NCBI GenBank assembly: GCA_021805275.1
Contig: JAJZFQ010000192.1
Span: forward strand, 62,001 to 126,000
Source of the DNA: Pseudomonadota bacterium
GTDB taxonomy: Bacteria; Pseudomonadota; Gammaproteobacteria; Steroidobacterales; Steroidobacteraceae
Reading direction: 5' to 3'
DNA: 64,000 bases
The notes under the pieces are model-generated. The model did not search any database. It was not told where the DNA came from and saw nothing but the letters and a program-made list of their open reading frames with translations. This document shows positions 1 through 7,877 of the stretch, piece by piece. Position numbers and translations under genes: made by a program. Within the stretch, counting starts at the first letter, position 1. Each line of letters begins with the position of its first letter.

Positions 1-357
1 CCGAATCAGCTGACCAGCCTCGGCTCAGGATTCCTGCCCGGCGGCATGTCGAAGATCATGTGGGTGCTGGCGCCGACCTACACCTGGCGCGAGCTGACCG
101 GCGGTCTTGTCTGGCAGGGCCAGAGCCAGCAGAACATCGGTGGTCCCGTGCCGTTCTACTCCCCGGAGCAGGACTTCGTCGATGTATTCGCATCCTACGC
201 GATCAGTCGACACATCTCCGTCGGACTGCACGTGAACAACCTGTTCAACACGCTGGGCGTGGGCGGTGGTGGCGCCGTGACCACAGGGCCCGGCGTCGTC
301 AGCGTGAGTGCCGAGCCCGGTCGCACGGTGCTCGCCAATCTGACCGTGAAGTTCTAG
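1..357 (+). CDS. TonB-dependent outer-membrane receptor, C-terminal end (partial)
   Basis: The reading frame is open from the first base to a TAG at 355-357, giving the last 118 residues of a protein whose start lies outside the window. The residues alternate hydrophobic and polar in short beta strands, contain a strand typical of TonB receptors (HISVGLHVNNLFNTLG) and finish with LANLTVKF, a C-terminal aromatic residue as in outer-membrane beta barrels. TonB-dependent receptors import bulky ligands with energy from TonB/ExbBD. The neighbours (alpha-galactosidase, fructosidase, sugar permease) suggest an oligosaccharide ligand, which is inference. Only the barrel end is visible, so the family is well supported but the substrate is not. 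Confidence 0.8.
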   Translation, partial: PNQLTSLGSGFLPGGMSKIMWVLAPTYTWRELTGGLVWQGQSQQNIGGPVPFYSPEQDFVDVFASYAISRHISVGLHVNNLFNTLGVGGGGAVTTGPGVVSVSAEPGRTVLANLTVKF

Positions 358-371
358 GCGGTCGGCGCGCG

Positions 372-396
372 GCCGCGGGCAATCCACGCCCGCGGC
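372..396 (+). repeat. GC-rich inverted repeat between receptor and halogenase genes
   Basis: Perfect 9-bp arms (GCCGCGGGC and GCCCGCGGC) flank a 7-nt loop in the 66-bp gap. No T-tract follows, so it does not look like a simple intrinsic terminator. A stable stem here could protect the receptor mRNA 3' end or reduce read-through into the enzyme genes, as is known for some TonB-receptor operons; this role is inferred. Confidence 0.5.
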
Positions 397-423
397 AGCG
401 CCCGGCCCGCCGGAGAACCGAGC

Positions 424-1926
424 ATGGTGGAGATGACCCGCCGCATCGAGCACATCGTGATCGTCGGCGGCGGCGCGGCGGGCTGGATGACCGCGGCGGC
501 GCTCAGCCGCTCGATCGAACGCGATTGCAGCATCACTCTGGTCGAATCCGAGGAAATCGGCATCGTCGGCGTCGGCGAAGCCACGATCCCACCGATCAAG
601 TTGTTCAACGACATGCTCGGGATCGAGGAGAACGAATTCCTGCGTCGCACCCGCGGCACGTTCAAACTCGGCATCCAGTTCGTCGATTGGGCCCAACTCG
701 GCCAGCGCTATTTCCATCCATTCGGCAGCTACGGCCGCCCCTTCGATCTGGTCCAGTTCCACCATCACTGGCAGCGAGCCCACGCGGAGGGTAGGGCGGG
801 CAGTCTCGAGGAGTACTGCATGGCCTGGGCAGCGGCGCGGGCGGGGCGCTTCGAGCTGCCGTCGGCCGATCCCCGCAATGTGCGCTCGACCTACCTGTAC
901 GCCTACCATTTCGACGCCAGCCTCTATGCGCGCTTCCTGCGCGAGTACGCCGAGGCGCGTGGGGTCCGGCGCATCGAGGGCAAGGTGGTGGCGGTCGAGC
1001 AGCACCCGGACAGTGGCTTCGTCGAGGCCGTGCGGCTCGAGGGCGGGCTGCGCCTCGCTGGGGAGCTGTTCATCGACTGCTCGGGGATGCGGGCGCTGCT
1101 GATCGAGGGAGCGCTGCACAGTGGCTTCGAGGACTGGTCGCATTGGCTGCCGTGCAACCGGGCCCTCGCGGTGCCGAGCGAGACCGCGGAGCTCGCCCCC
1201 TACACGCGCTCCACTGCGCACAAGGCCGGCTGGCAGTGGCGCATTCCACTGCAGCACCGTACCGGCAACGGGCACGTGTATGCCTCGAGCTTCATGAACG
1301 ACGATGCCGCCGCGGCGATCCTGCTCGGCCATCTCGAGGGCAAGGCCCTCGGTGAGCCGCGCCTGATCCGCTTCGCCGCGGGCCGCCGCAAGGTGCACTG
1401 GAACAAGAATGTCATTGCCATCGGCCTCTCGAGCGGCTTCCTCGAACCGCTGGAGTCCACCGCGCTGCATCTGATCCAAGCGGGCATCTCCAAGCTGATC
1501 GCCTACTTTCCAGATCGCGACTTCGATCCGCTGGCAATCCGTGAATTCAACAGGGTGGCGGGGGCCGAGGTCGAGCGCATCCGTGACTTCATCATCCTGC
1601 ACTATCATCTCAATACGCGCACCGACGGGGAACTGTGGCGCTACTGCGCGAACATGCCCATCCCCGAGACGCTGCAATACAAGATCGATCACTTCCGCCG
1701 TGCCGGGCGCATTCTGCCAGGCGAGATGGACATCTTCGGCCCGAGCAGCTGGCTTGCGGTGCACATCGGACAGATGAACTGGCCGCAGCGGAACGATCCA
1801 CTACTTGACTGCCGCCGTTTCGCCGGCACTGAGTACCTTGAGCAGCTGCGCCGTACGCTCGAGTCAGCCGCGCAAAGCATGCCGACCCACCATGACTACA
1901 TCGCGCGGCATTGCCGCGGCGTCTGA
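424..1926 (+). CDS. Flavin-dependent tryptophan halogenase family protein
   Basis: A 500-residue protein of the PrnA/RebH family, which use FADH2, oxygen and halide to make a lysine-bound halogenating species. It has the N-terminal FAD-binding GGGAAG motif (residues 15-20), the conserved lysine in GTFKLG (K81), the WxWxIP signature (WQWRIP, 270-275) and the glutamate of LEPLES (E344). Length matches the family. A GGAG lies 8 nt before the ATG. It sits between a TonB receptor and sugar hydrolase genes, a context in which such proteins recur in Proteobacteria without a proven halogenation substrate. The family assignment is firm; true tryptophan halogenation is doubtful here. Confidence 0.88.
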   Translation: MVEMTRRIEHIVIVGGGAAGWMTAAALSRSIERDCSITLVESEEIGIVGVGEATIPPIKLFNDMLGIEENEFLRRTRGTFKLGIQFVDWAQLGQRYFHPFGSYGRPFDLVQFHHHWQRAHAEGRAGSLEEYCMAWAAARAGRFELPSADPRNVRSTYLYAYHFDASLYARFLREYAEARGVRRIEGKVVAVEQHPDSGFVEAVRLEGGLRLAGELFIDCSGMRALLIEGALHSGFEDWSHWLPCNRALAVPSETAELAPYTRSTAHKAGWQWRIPLQHRTGNGHVYASSFMNDDAAAAILLGHLEGKALGEPRLIRFAAGRRKVHWNKNVIAIGLSSGFLEPLESTALHLIQAGISKLIAYFPDRDFDPLAIREFNRVAGAEVERIRDFIILHYHLNTRTDGELWRYCANMPIPETLQYKIDHFRRAGRILPGEMDIFGPSSWLAVHIGQMNWPQRNDPLLDCRRFAGTEYLEQLRRTLESAAQSMPTHHDYIARHCRGV

Positions 1927-1935
1927 GGAGAGGTT

Positions 1936-3156
1936 ATGTCCCGGTTCCTGCTCATCATGACCGTGCTGCTCACAGTGTCGCCGTTGCGGGCGCCGCTGGC
2001 ACGCGCGAGCGAGGCGATGCACTTCCATGTCCGGCCTGCCAATGGGCTTGCGTTGACGCCACCGATGGGGTGGAACAGCTGGAATCACTTCGGCTGCAAT
2101 GTGAGCGCGGCGTTAATTGAGCGCGAGGCGCGCGCAATGGTCGCTTCGGGCATGAAGGCCGCCGGTTACCGTTACGTGATCATCGACGATTGCTGGCAGG
2201 CCGGCCGCGATGCCAACGGCAACATCTATCCCGATCCGAAGCGCTTTCCGCAGGGCATCAAGCCCGTCGTCGACTCCGTGCACGCGCTCGGCCTTAAGTT
2301 CGGCATCTACTCCGACGCCGGCGGGCGAACCTGTCAGGGCCGGCCCGGCAGCCGCGGCCACGAGTACCAGGACGCGCTGCAATATGCCCGCTGGGGCGTC
2401 GATTACCTCAAGTACGACTGGTGCAACACCGGGGGACTGCGCCCGCGGGAGGCCTACGCGACCATGAGCGATGCGCTGCGCGCGAGCGGTCGACCGATCG
2501 TGTTCAGCCTCTGCGACTGGGGCGTACGCAAACCGTGGCGCTGGGGCGCGGCGGTGGGCGGGAATCTCTGGCGCACGACGCATGACATCTGGGATGCGTG
2601 GAGCGGGCAGCATGGCTTCTCGATCGGGGTGATGAATATCCTGGATTTGCAGGTCGGCCTCGCCGGCTACGCCGGGCCCGGTCACTGGAACGACCCAGAC
2701 ATGCTGGAGATCGGCAACGGTGGCATGACCGACGCGCAGTACCGCGCGCAGTTCAGCTTGTGGGCGATCCTCGCCGCGCCACTGATCGCGGGCAACGACA
2801 TCGCGCAGATGGATGCGGCGACCCGCACGATTCTTACCAACCGCGAGGTTATCGCGGTGGACCAAGACCGGCTTGGCATTGAGGGGCGCAGGGTCTACCG
2901 CCAGGGCGATGCCGAAATATGGACCCGCCCGCTCGTGGGCGGTCGCGAGGCAATCGTCCTGCTCAACCGCGGTATCCGGCCGCTGCGCATCCGGCTCACA
3001 TGGTCTGAGCTCGGTCTGCCGGCTTACCTGCCCCTGCGCCTGCGCGACTTGTGGCGACACAAGGATCTGCCGGTCGCCACCGGCTCGGTGACCTTCCCGG
3101 TGGCGCCCACTTCGGTGATCATGCTGCGCGAGAGGCCGCTGCGTCCGCGACCCTGA
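1936..3156 (+). CDS. Glycoside hydrolase family 27 alpha-galactosidase, secreted
   Basis: A 406-residue retaining alpha-galactosidase that should remove terminal alpha-1,6-galactose from raffinose-type sugars or galactomannan. Residues 1-29 form a Sec signal peptide ending near ARASEA. The mature enzyme starts with the GH27 hallmark TPPMGWNSWN, then DDCWQ; the nucleophile is D161 in KYDWCN and the acid/base aspartate lies in WNDPDM (about 251-256). The C-terminal 80 residues form the usual beta-sandwich. A strong Shine-Dalgarno (GAGGAGAGG) precedes the ATG, 9 bp after the halogenase stop, so the genes are co-transcribed. It probably acts in the periplasm after uptake through the upstream receptor. 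Confidence 0.93.
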   Translation: MSRFLLIMTVLLTVSPLRAPLARASEAMHFHVRPANGLALTPPMGWNSWNHFGCNVSAALIEREARAMVASGMKAAGYRYVIIDDCWQAGRDANGNIYPDPKRFPQGIKPVVDSVHALGLKFGIYSDAGGRTCQGRPGSRGHEYQDALQYARWGVDYLKYDWCNTGGLRPREAYATMSDALRASGRPIVFSLCDWGVRKPWRWGAAVGGNLWRTTHDIWDAWSGQHGFSIGVMNILDLQVGLAGYAGPGHWNDPDMLEIGNGGMTDAQYRAQFSLWAILAAPLIAGNDIAQMDAATRTILTNREVIAVDQDRLGIEGRRVYRQGDAEIWTRPLVGGREAIVLLNRGIRPLRIRLTWSELGLPAYLPLRLRDLWRHKDLPVATGSVTFPVAPTSVIMLRERPLRPRP

Positions 3157-3223
3157 GGTTGTGCGGATCGCGCCAGCGGCGCTGATCGAGATCGCTTCTC
3201 AGCGTTGGGTGCAGGGGGTCATC

Positions 3224-4543
3224 ATGAATTCCGTTCTCGCCAAGGGCATCTTCGTCGGCGGGCTGACGGGGCTGCTGTTCGGCTTCGACACGGCGGTGAT
3301 CGCCGGGGCGACGCATGGCTTGTCGGTGACCTTCGGGCTCACTCCCGCTGCGCTCGGGTGGACCGTCTCGAGCGCCTTGTGGGGCACGCTCGCCGGTGCG
3401 CTGCTCGCGGGCTACCCGGGAGACCGCTACGGGGCGCGCAACTGTCTGCGGGTGATCGCCGGGATGTATCTGCTCTCGGCGCTCGGCAGCTTTGCGGCGC
3501 CCACGCTCGGGCTGTTCGTCGCCGCGCGCGTACTCGGCGGGCTCGCGATCGGCGCCTCGACGGTGCTCGCGCCGACTTACCTGGCCGAGATCGCCCCGGC
3601 GGATCGCCGCGGCGCGATGGTCGGGACCTTTCAACTTAACATCGTGTTCGGCATTCTGGTGGCCTACCTCAGTAACTATCTGATCGGCTTGTCCGCGCTG
3701 GGCGCCGAGGGGTGGCGCTGGAAATTCCTCGCCGCCGTCGTCCCGGCGGCGCTGCTCGGCGCGCAGCTCTTTACGATACCCAACAGTCCACGCTGGCTCG
3801 CAGTGCGTGGGCGTCGCGCCGAGGCGACCGGTGTGCTTGCGCGCATCGGGGTAAGTGATGTCGCGGCGGAGCTCGCCAGCTACGGCCGCGCGCAGGGTAC
3901 GGTGGGCGGTGCGCTGGGGCGGCTGTCCTGGCGCCGTCATGCCCGACCGATGCTGCTCGCGATCGGCGTCGCCGCGTTCAACCAGCTCTCGGGCATCAAC
4001 GCCATTCTCTACTATCTCGACGATATCTTTCGCGCGGCCGGCTTCGGCCGGGTCTCGGCCGCCGGCCAGGCGGTGATCATCGGGGCCACCAACCTGCTCT
4101 TCACACTGCTCGCGCTTGCGGTGATCGACCGGTTCGGGCGCCGCTCGCTGCTGCGGGTCGGCTCGCTCGGACTGATCGTCTCGCTCGCCGCCACTGCATA
4201 CATCGAGCTCTCGGGGACGCACCAGGGATGGCTGCTGTGGATGCTGGTGCTGTTCATCGCCTCGTTTGCCTTCTCACAAGGGGCGGTCATCTGGGTCTAT
4301 ATCTCGGAGATATTTCCCACCGAGGTCCGTGCGCGCGGCCAGGGACTCGGTGCTTCCACGCACTGGTTCATGGATGCGCTCATCGCAACGCTCTTCCCGG
4401 TGGCCGCGGCCTATTCCAAGGGCCTGCCGTTCGTGTTCTTCGCCGCGGCCATGGTGGCCCAGCTCGTCGTGGTGACCTTGTTTTTTCCAGAGACGCGGCG
4501 CGTGCGGCTCGAGGACATGGAGAGCGCCCTTGGGCGTCGGTGA
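3224..4543 (+). CDS. Sugar porter family MFS transporter
   Basis: About 439 residues with 12 predicted membrane helices. It shows sugar-porter signatures: GDRYGARN after helix 2, RVLGGLAIG, PNSPRWL before the central loop, DRFGRRSL in the second half and PETRR at the C-terminal end. These proton-coupled permeases bring mono- or disaccharides across the inner membrane. The frame is open from a GTG at 3161, but the ATG at 3224 is preceded by AGGGGGT at a good distance and starts just before helix 1, so it is preferred. It lies between GH27 and GH32 genes, suggesting import of sucrose, fructose or galactose released in the periplasm. Confidence 0.88.
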   Translation: MNSVLAKGIFVGGLTGLLFGFDTAVIAGATHGLSVTFGLTPAALGWTVSSALWGTLAGALLAGYPGDRYGARNCLRVIAGMYLLSALGSFAAPTLGLFVAARVLGGLAIGASTVLAPTYLAEIAPADRRGAMVGTFQLNIVFGILVAYLSNYLIGLSALGAEGWRWKFLAAVVPAALLGAQLFTIPNSPRWLAVRGRRAEATGVLARIGVSDVAAELASYGRAQGTVGGALGRLSWRRHARPMLLAIGVAAFNQLSGINAILYYLDDIFRAAGFGRVSAAGQAVIIGATNLLFTLLALAVIDRFGRRSLLRVGSLGLIVSLAATAYIELSGTHQGWLLWMLVLFIASFAFSQGAVIWVYISEIFPTEVRARGQGLGASTHWFMDALIATLFPVAAAYSKGLPFVFFAAAMVAQLVVVTLFFPETRRVRLEDMESALGRR

Positions 4544-6128
4544 GCACGGCAGTGCCCGCCGGGCTGCCGTGGCGGGGATGCTCGGCGTCGTGGCGCTCGC
4601 GGCGCGAGTTCCTGCGCGGCCTGCCGCGCCGGGCGAGCGTACCGCGGCAGCCCGCGCTACCTACGCGCAGATCTACCGTCCGCAGGTGCATTTCACGCCG
4701 GCCCGGCACTGGATGAACGACCCGAACGGGCTGGTCTATTTCGGCGGCTGGTACCACCTGTTCTTCCAATATAACCCCTACGGTACGCGCTGGGGGAACA
4801 TGAGTTGGGGACACGCCGTCAGCCGGGACCTGCTGCACTGGCGGCAGCTGCCGGTGGCGATACCGCAGGGACGGCGGCACATGATCTTCTCCGGCAGCGC
4901 GGTGGTCGATTGGCACGACACCAGCGGCTTCGGCGTGGCCGGCCGGCCGCCGCTCGTGGCCATCTATACGGCCGCGCCACGCGCCATGCCGGGGCCACAG
5001 ACGCAGAACCTCGCCTACAGCACCGATGGCGGGTGGCATTGGCGCAAGTACGCGGGCAATCCAGTGCTCAACATCGGGTTACGAGATTTCCGCGACCCGA
5101 AGGTGTTCCGCTACGCCGCAGGGCACGAGTGGGTCATGGTGGTCTCGCGCGCCGCGCAGCGGCGCGTCTCCTTCTACGTGTCGCGCGACCTGAGGACCTG
5201 GAGGCACACGGGTGACTTCGGTCCGGCGGGTGACACGCGCGGGGTGTGGGAGTGTCCGGACCTGTTCGAACTGCCGGTCGAGAACCGTCCGGGCGAGAGG
5301 CGCTGGGTGCTCAAAGTGGACGTCCAGCAGCATCGGCCGGGGACCGGTGGGGGCGGGCAGGTGTTCATCGGCCGGTTCAACGGCAAGACCTTCAGCGCCA
5401 TCAGTCCGCACGCCCAACCGGTCGACCTTGGCGAGGATTACTACGCCAGCGCCTCCTGGTCCAACCTGCCGGCCGGTGGCCCCGGCGTCATCACGCTCGG
5501 CTGGATGGACAACTGGCTGTACGCGCAGAGCGCCCCGACCGCGCCCTGGCGCGGTGCGATGGCATTCCCGCGTGCACTCTCGCTGCATCGGCAGGGCGCG
5601 ACGTACCGTTTGATCCAGCGGCCGATTGCCGCGCTCGCGACGCTGCGGGGTGCGTCCCGGCAGTTGGGCCCGTTCGTGGCGCCGACTGCCCGCCGGGTGC
5701 TCGCGGTGCCCGCCCAGGGCGCCGCGCACGAGATCCAGGCGCGGATCGACGTCGGACGGCGCGGTCGGTTCGTACTCACCATCGGCTCGAGCGACGGGCG
5801 CCAGGTCCGGTTGGGCTACGACGCACAGGCCGGGCAGTTCACGCTGCGCCGTCTCGGGCACTACCACTTTTCCCCGAAGTTTGATTCCGACAATGCTGCG
5901 CCGCTCGCGGCCCGTCACGGCGCAATTGCCCTGAACCTGATTATCGACCGCTCCTCCGTGGAGGCGTTCGTGAATCACGGGGCGCTCACGGCGGCGGAGA
6001 CCTTCTACGCGCGTGGCGGTGCCTATACGGTCACTGTGCGCACTACGCGCGCGCGCGTCGAGCGGATGCAGATCTGGAGGTTGCGCTCGATCTGGCGCGG
6101 CGGGGCACCCCGAGGCGCGCCGCCGTGA
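4530..6128 (+). CDS. Glycoside hydrolase family 32 beta-fructosidase, secreted
   Basis: A 532-residue invertase/levanase-type enzyme. The nucleophile D64 lies in WMNDPNG, the transition-state stabiliser in FRDPK (R188-D189-P190) and the acid/base E241 in ECPDLF; a five-bladed propeller is followed by a beta-sandwich ending near residue 520. The chosen TTG start overlaps the permease stop by 14 bp and has GGAGAG upstream. It keeps an arginine-containing signal peptide (SARRAAVAGML...), while later starts at 4569 or 4578 would shorten it. It should hydrolyse sucrose, raffinose or fructans. With GH27 it completes stepwise breakdown of raffinose-family sugars; the combined pathway is inferred. 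Confidence 0.92.
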   Translation: MGVGEHGSARRAAVAGMLGVVALAARVPARPAAPGERTAAARATYAQIYRPQVHFTPARHWMNDPNGLVYFGGWYHLFFQYNPYGTRWGNMSWGHAVSRDLLHWRQLPVAIPQGRRHMIFSGSAVVDWHDTSGFGVAGRPPLVAIYTAAPRAMPGPQTQNLAYSTDGGWHWRKYAGNPVLNIGLRDFRDPKVFRYAAGHEWVMVVSRAAQRRVSFYVSRDLRTWRHTGDFGPAGDTRGVWECPDLFELPVENRPGERRWVLKVDVQQHRPGTGGGGQVFIGRFNGKTFSAISPHAQPVDLGEDYYASASWSNLPAGGPGVITLGWMDNWLYAQSAPTAPWRGAMAFPRALSLHRQGATYRLIQRPIAALATLRGASRQLGPFVAPTARRVLAVPAQGAAHEIQARIDVGRRGRFVLTIGSSDGRQVRLGYDAQAGQFTLRRLGHYHFSPKFDSDNAAPLAARHGAIALNLIIDRSSVEAFVNHGALTAAETFYARGGAYTVTVRTTRARVERMQIWRLRSIWRGGAPRGAPP

Positions 6129-6138
6129 CCGGCGACGC

Positions 6139-7398
6139 TCAGCCCGAGCGGGCCGGCTTCGGGCGCACCGAACGCGGCATGTCGAGCGTCTGGGGACGCA
6201 GGGCTTCCTGATACGCTGCGGCAAGGGCTTCCACGAAGGTCGGTGGGAGATGATCCGCCGGCCGGTCGAGCAGGTTGCGGTAGAAGGTGGTGAACAGCCC
6301 CCAGTACTGGGCCGGGTCGGGCTTGCCGCGCCGGCCGGGCTCGAACCTGGCCTCCAGCTCGACCGGGTCGAGGCGTCCCAGGAATTCGATAAAAGCGGCC
6401 CGCAGGGCCTGCGCCAGGGCCTGCTCGTGGGCCTTGATCTCGTCGTGACGCTCGCGCAGCCAGCGCACCGCATCCAGCGTGTGCGCCTCGTGCTGATTGA
6501 ACAGCTCGAGCAGCAGTTCCTCGACGGTCAGCTGTCCGAGCGTCGGGACGTCGGGCTCGACCGGCCGGGGTTTGATCCGGAAGCGATCGCGGATTTGCCC
6601 GCGCGAGCGCTCGAGGTCCTTCAGGCCGACCAGTGTCTCGCGCAGCAGGCGGCCCGTCAGGTGCATCAGTCCCTGTGCCGGGATGGGGAGCCGCTCGGGG
6701 TTGAGCCCGGCGCCACGGCAGAAGGCCTGCCAGTCGGTGCCGTCCTGGGCGGCGGCAGCCTCCTCGCGGCTTGCCGCCCGCGCCAAGTGCGCCAGGCGCC
6801 GAGCTACTGTCTCGTCTGCGGTCTCGCTCGACGGACGCGGCGGCGGGGCGGGGAGCGGGATGGCTGCAGGTGCGCCCCCGGGGCGCCCCGGCGGCGGGGC
6901 ACGACCCTGGCCGAAAGCGTTGCCCGGCTGCAGCTCGCCTGTGTCCGAGGGGCCGGCGTTCAGCAGGTCGTCCAGGTCGAGCACCGCCCCGAGATCCGTC
7001 TGCGCCGCACCCAGCGGGTGAATCGCGACGATGTGCGACGGCAGCAGCGCCGCGGAGTCGCTGGTCTGCAGCTCCTCCAGGGACACCCCGATCTGGTATT
7101 CCCCGAGGCGCAGCACGTCCCCGTCGCGCAGCCGGTACGCCTCCCCGCCCTGCTTGGCGAGTGGCTCGGGGGCATCGTTGACGTATACGCCGTTGGTGCT
7201 GATGTCCTCGAGGTAATAGTGCCCGTCACGGCGGTAGACCCGGGCGTGGTGGGCAGAGAGGTAGCGGCGCGCATCGGGCAGCACGAAGTCATTGTCGGCC
7301 GACCGGCCGATGGTTCCGCCGTGTGCGCCGAATTCCACGCTGTCCCGTCCCGCCAGCTGGCGGCGGTGGACGCTGATGACGCTCAGACGAAGCGTCAT
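6139..7398 (-). CDS. TagH-like FHA-domain protein (type VI secretion accessory family), orphan
   Basis: A 419-residue protein. Residues 1-105 form a forkhead-associated domain that would bind phosphothreonine: the pieces GRSADNDF, SAHHARV and STNGVYVND are recognisable. A proline/serine-rich linker (about 150-210) follows. The C-terminal half resembles the TagH/VasC domain (CRGAGL, then LMHLTGRLLRETLVGLKDLE), which in type VI systems links phosphorylation to assembly. No other type VI gene lies nearby; the neighbours are a fructosidase (convergent, 10 bp away) and a DUF1820 gene (divergent). It may serve a system elsewhere in the genome or work alone in phospho-signalling. Confidence 0.75.
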   Translation of the reverse strand: MTLRLSVISVHRRQLAGRDSVEFGAHGGTIGRSADNDFVLPDARRYLSAHHARVYRRDGHYYLEDISTNGVYVNDAPEPLAKQGGEAYRLRDGDVLRLGEYQIGVSLEELQTSDSAALLPSHIVAIHPLGAAQTDLGAVLDLDDLLNAGPSDTGELQPGNAFGQGRAPPPGRPGGAPAAIPLPAPPPRPSSETADETVARRLAHLARAASREEAAAAQDGTDWQAFCRGAGLNPERLPIPAQGLMHLTGRLLRETLVGLKDLERSRGQIRDRFRIKPRPVEPDVPTLGQLTVEELLLELFNQHEAHTLDAVRWLRERHDEIKAHEQALAQALRAAFIEFLGRLDPVELEARFEPGRRGKPDPAQYWGLFTTFYRNLLDRPADHLPPTFVEALAAAYQEALRPQTLDMPRSVRPKPARSG

Positions 7399-7486
7399 GA
7401 TGAAATGTCCCGAATTGCCGCTGCTGCCACGTGTGTCCGTATCCTGCGGTCGCGGAGGATTCCGCGGCGCCAGGCGCTGATACCCC

Positions 7487-7492
7487 TATAAT
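7487..7492 (+). promoter_or_regulatory. Candidate sigma70 -10 element before DUF1820-purL
   Basis: A perfect TATAAT lies 39 bp upstream of the DUF1820 start in the 132-bp divergent gap. No convincing -35 hexamer is visible 16-18 nt upstream, so an activator may be needed or the match may be chance. It is unusual in this GC-rich context. Confidence 0.45.
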
Positions 7493-7530
7493 GTCCGCCC
7501 CCCAATGTAGCAGCGCGCCTGCGCCAATCC

Positions 7531-7869
7531 ATGGCAGCCAGTCACATTTTCCGCATCGTGTTCGTCAATCAGGGCAAGGTCTACGAGGTCTATGCCCGCC
7601 GGGTGAACCACGGCGAGTTGTTCGGCTTCATCGAGATCGAAGACCTGGTCTTCGGGGAACGCTCCTCGGTGGTGCTGGATCCGTCCGAGGAACGGATCAA
7701 GAGCGAATTCACGGGAGTCAAGCGCACCTTCCTGCCGCTGCACTCGGTGCTGCGCATCGATGAGGTGAAGAAACAGGGCGTGAGCAAGATCACCACGCTC
7801 GAGGGCGGGGCAAACGTGGCCCAGTTCCCGATGCCGCTGTATTCGCCGCCGCCTGGCGAGAAAAAATAG
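7531..7869 (+). CDS. DUF1820 family protein
   Basis: A 112-residue soluble protein with the DUF1820 pattern: [19 protein letters not shown] at the N-terminus, [15 protein letters not shown] in the middle and [13 protein letters not shown] before a charged C-terminus ending in lysines. The family is common in gammaproteobacteria and has no established function. It is 8 bp upstream of purL and probably co-transcribed with it. No signal peptide or membrane segment is seen. Confidence 0.85.
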   Translation: MAASHIFRIVFVNQGKVYEVYARRVNHGELFGFIEIEDLVFGERSSVVLDPSEERIKSEFTGVKRTFLPLHSVLRIDEVKKQGVSKITTLEGGANVAQFPMPLYSPPPGEKK

Positions 7870-7877
7870 CCCGGCGC

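Noticed and set aside
372..396. Stem-loop as a terminator of the receptor gene
   Set aside because: Stem is strong but lacks a T-tract; listed only as an inverted repeat.
25..1764. 579-codon minus-strand frame opposite the receptor end and halogenase
   Set aside because: Spans two real genes of the other strand and has no motif; typical GC-skew artefact.
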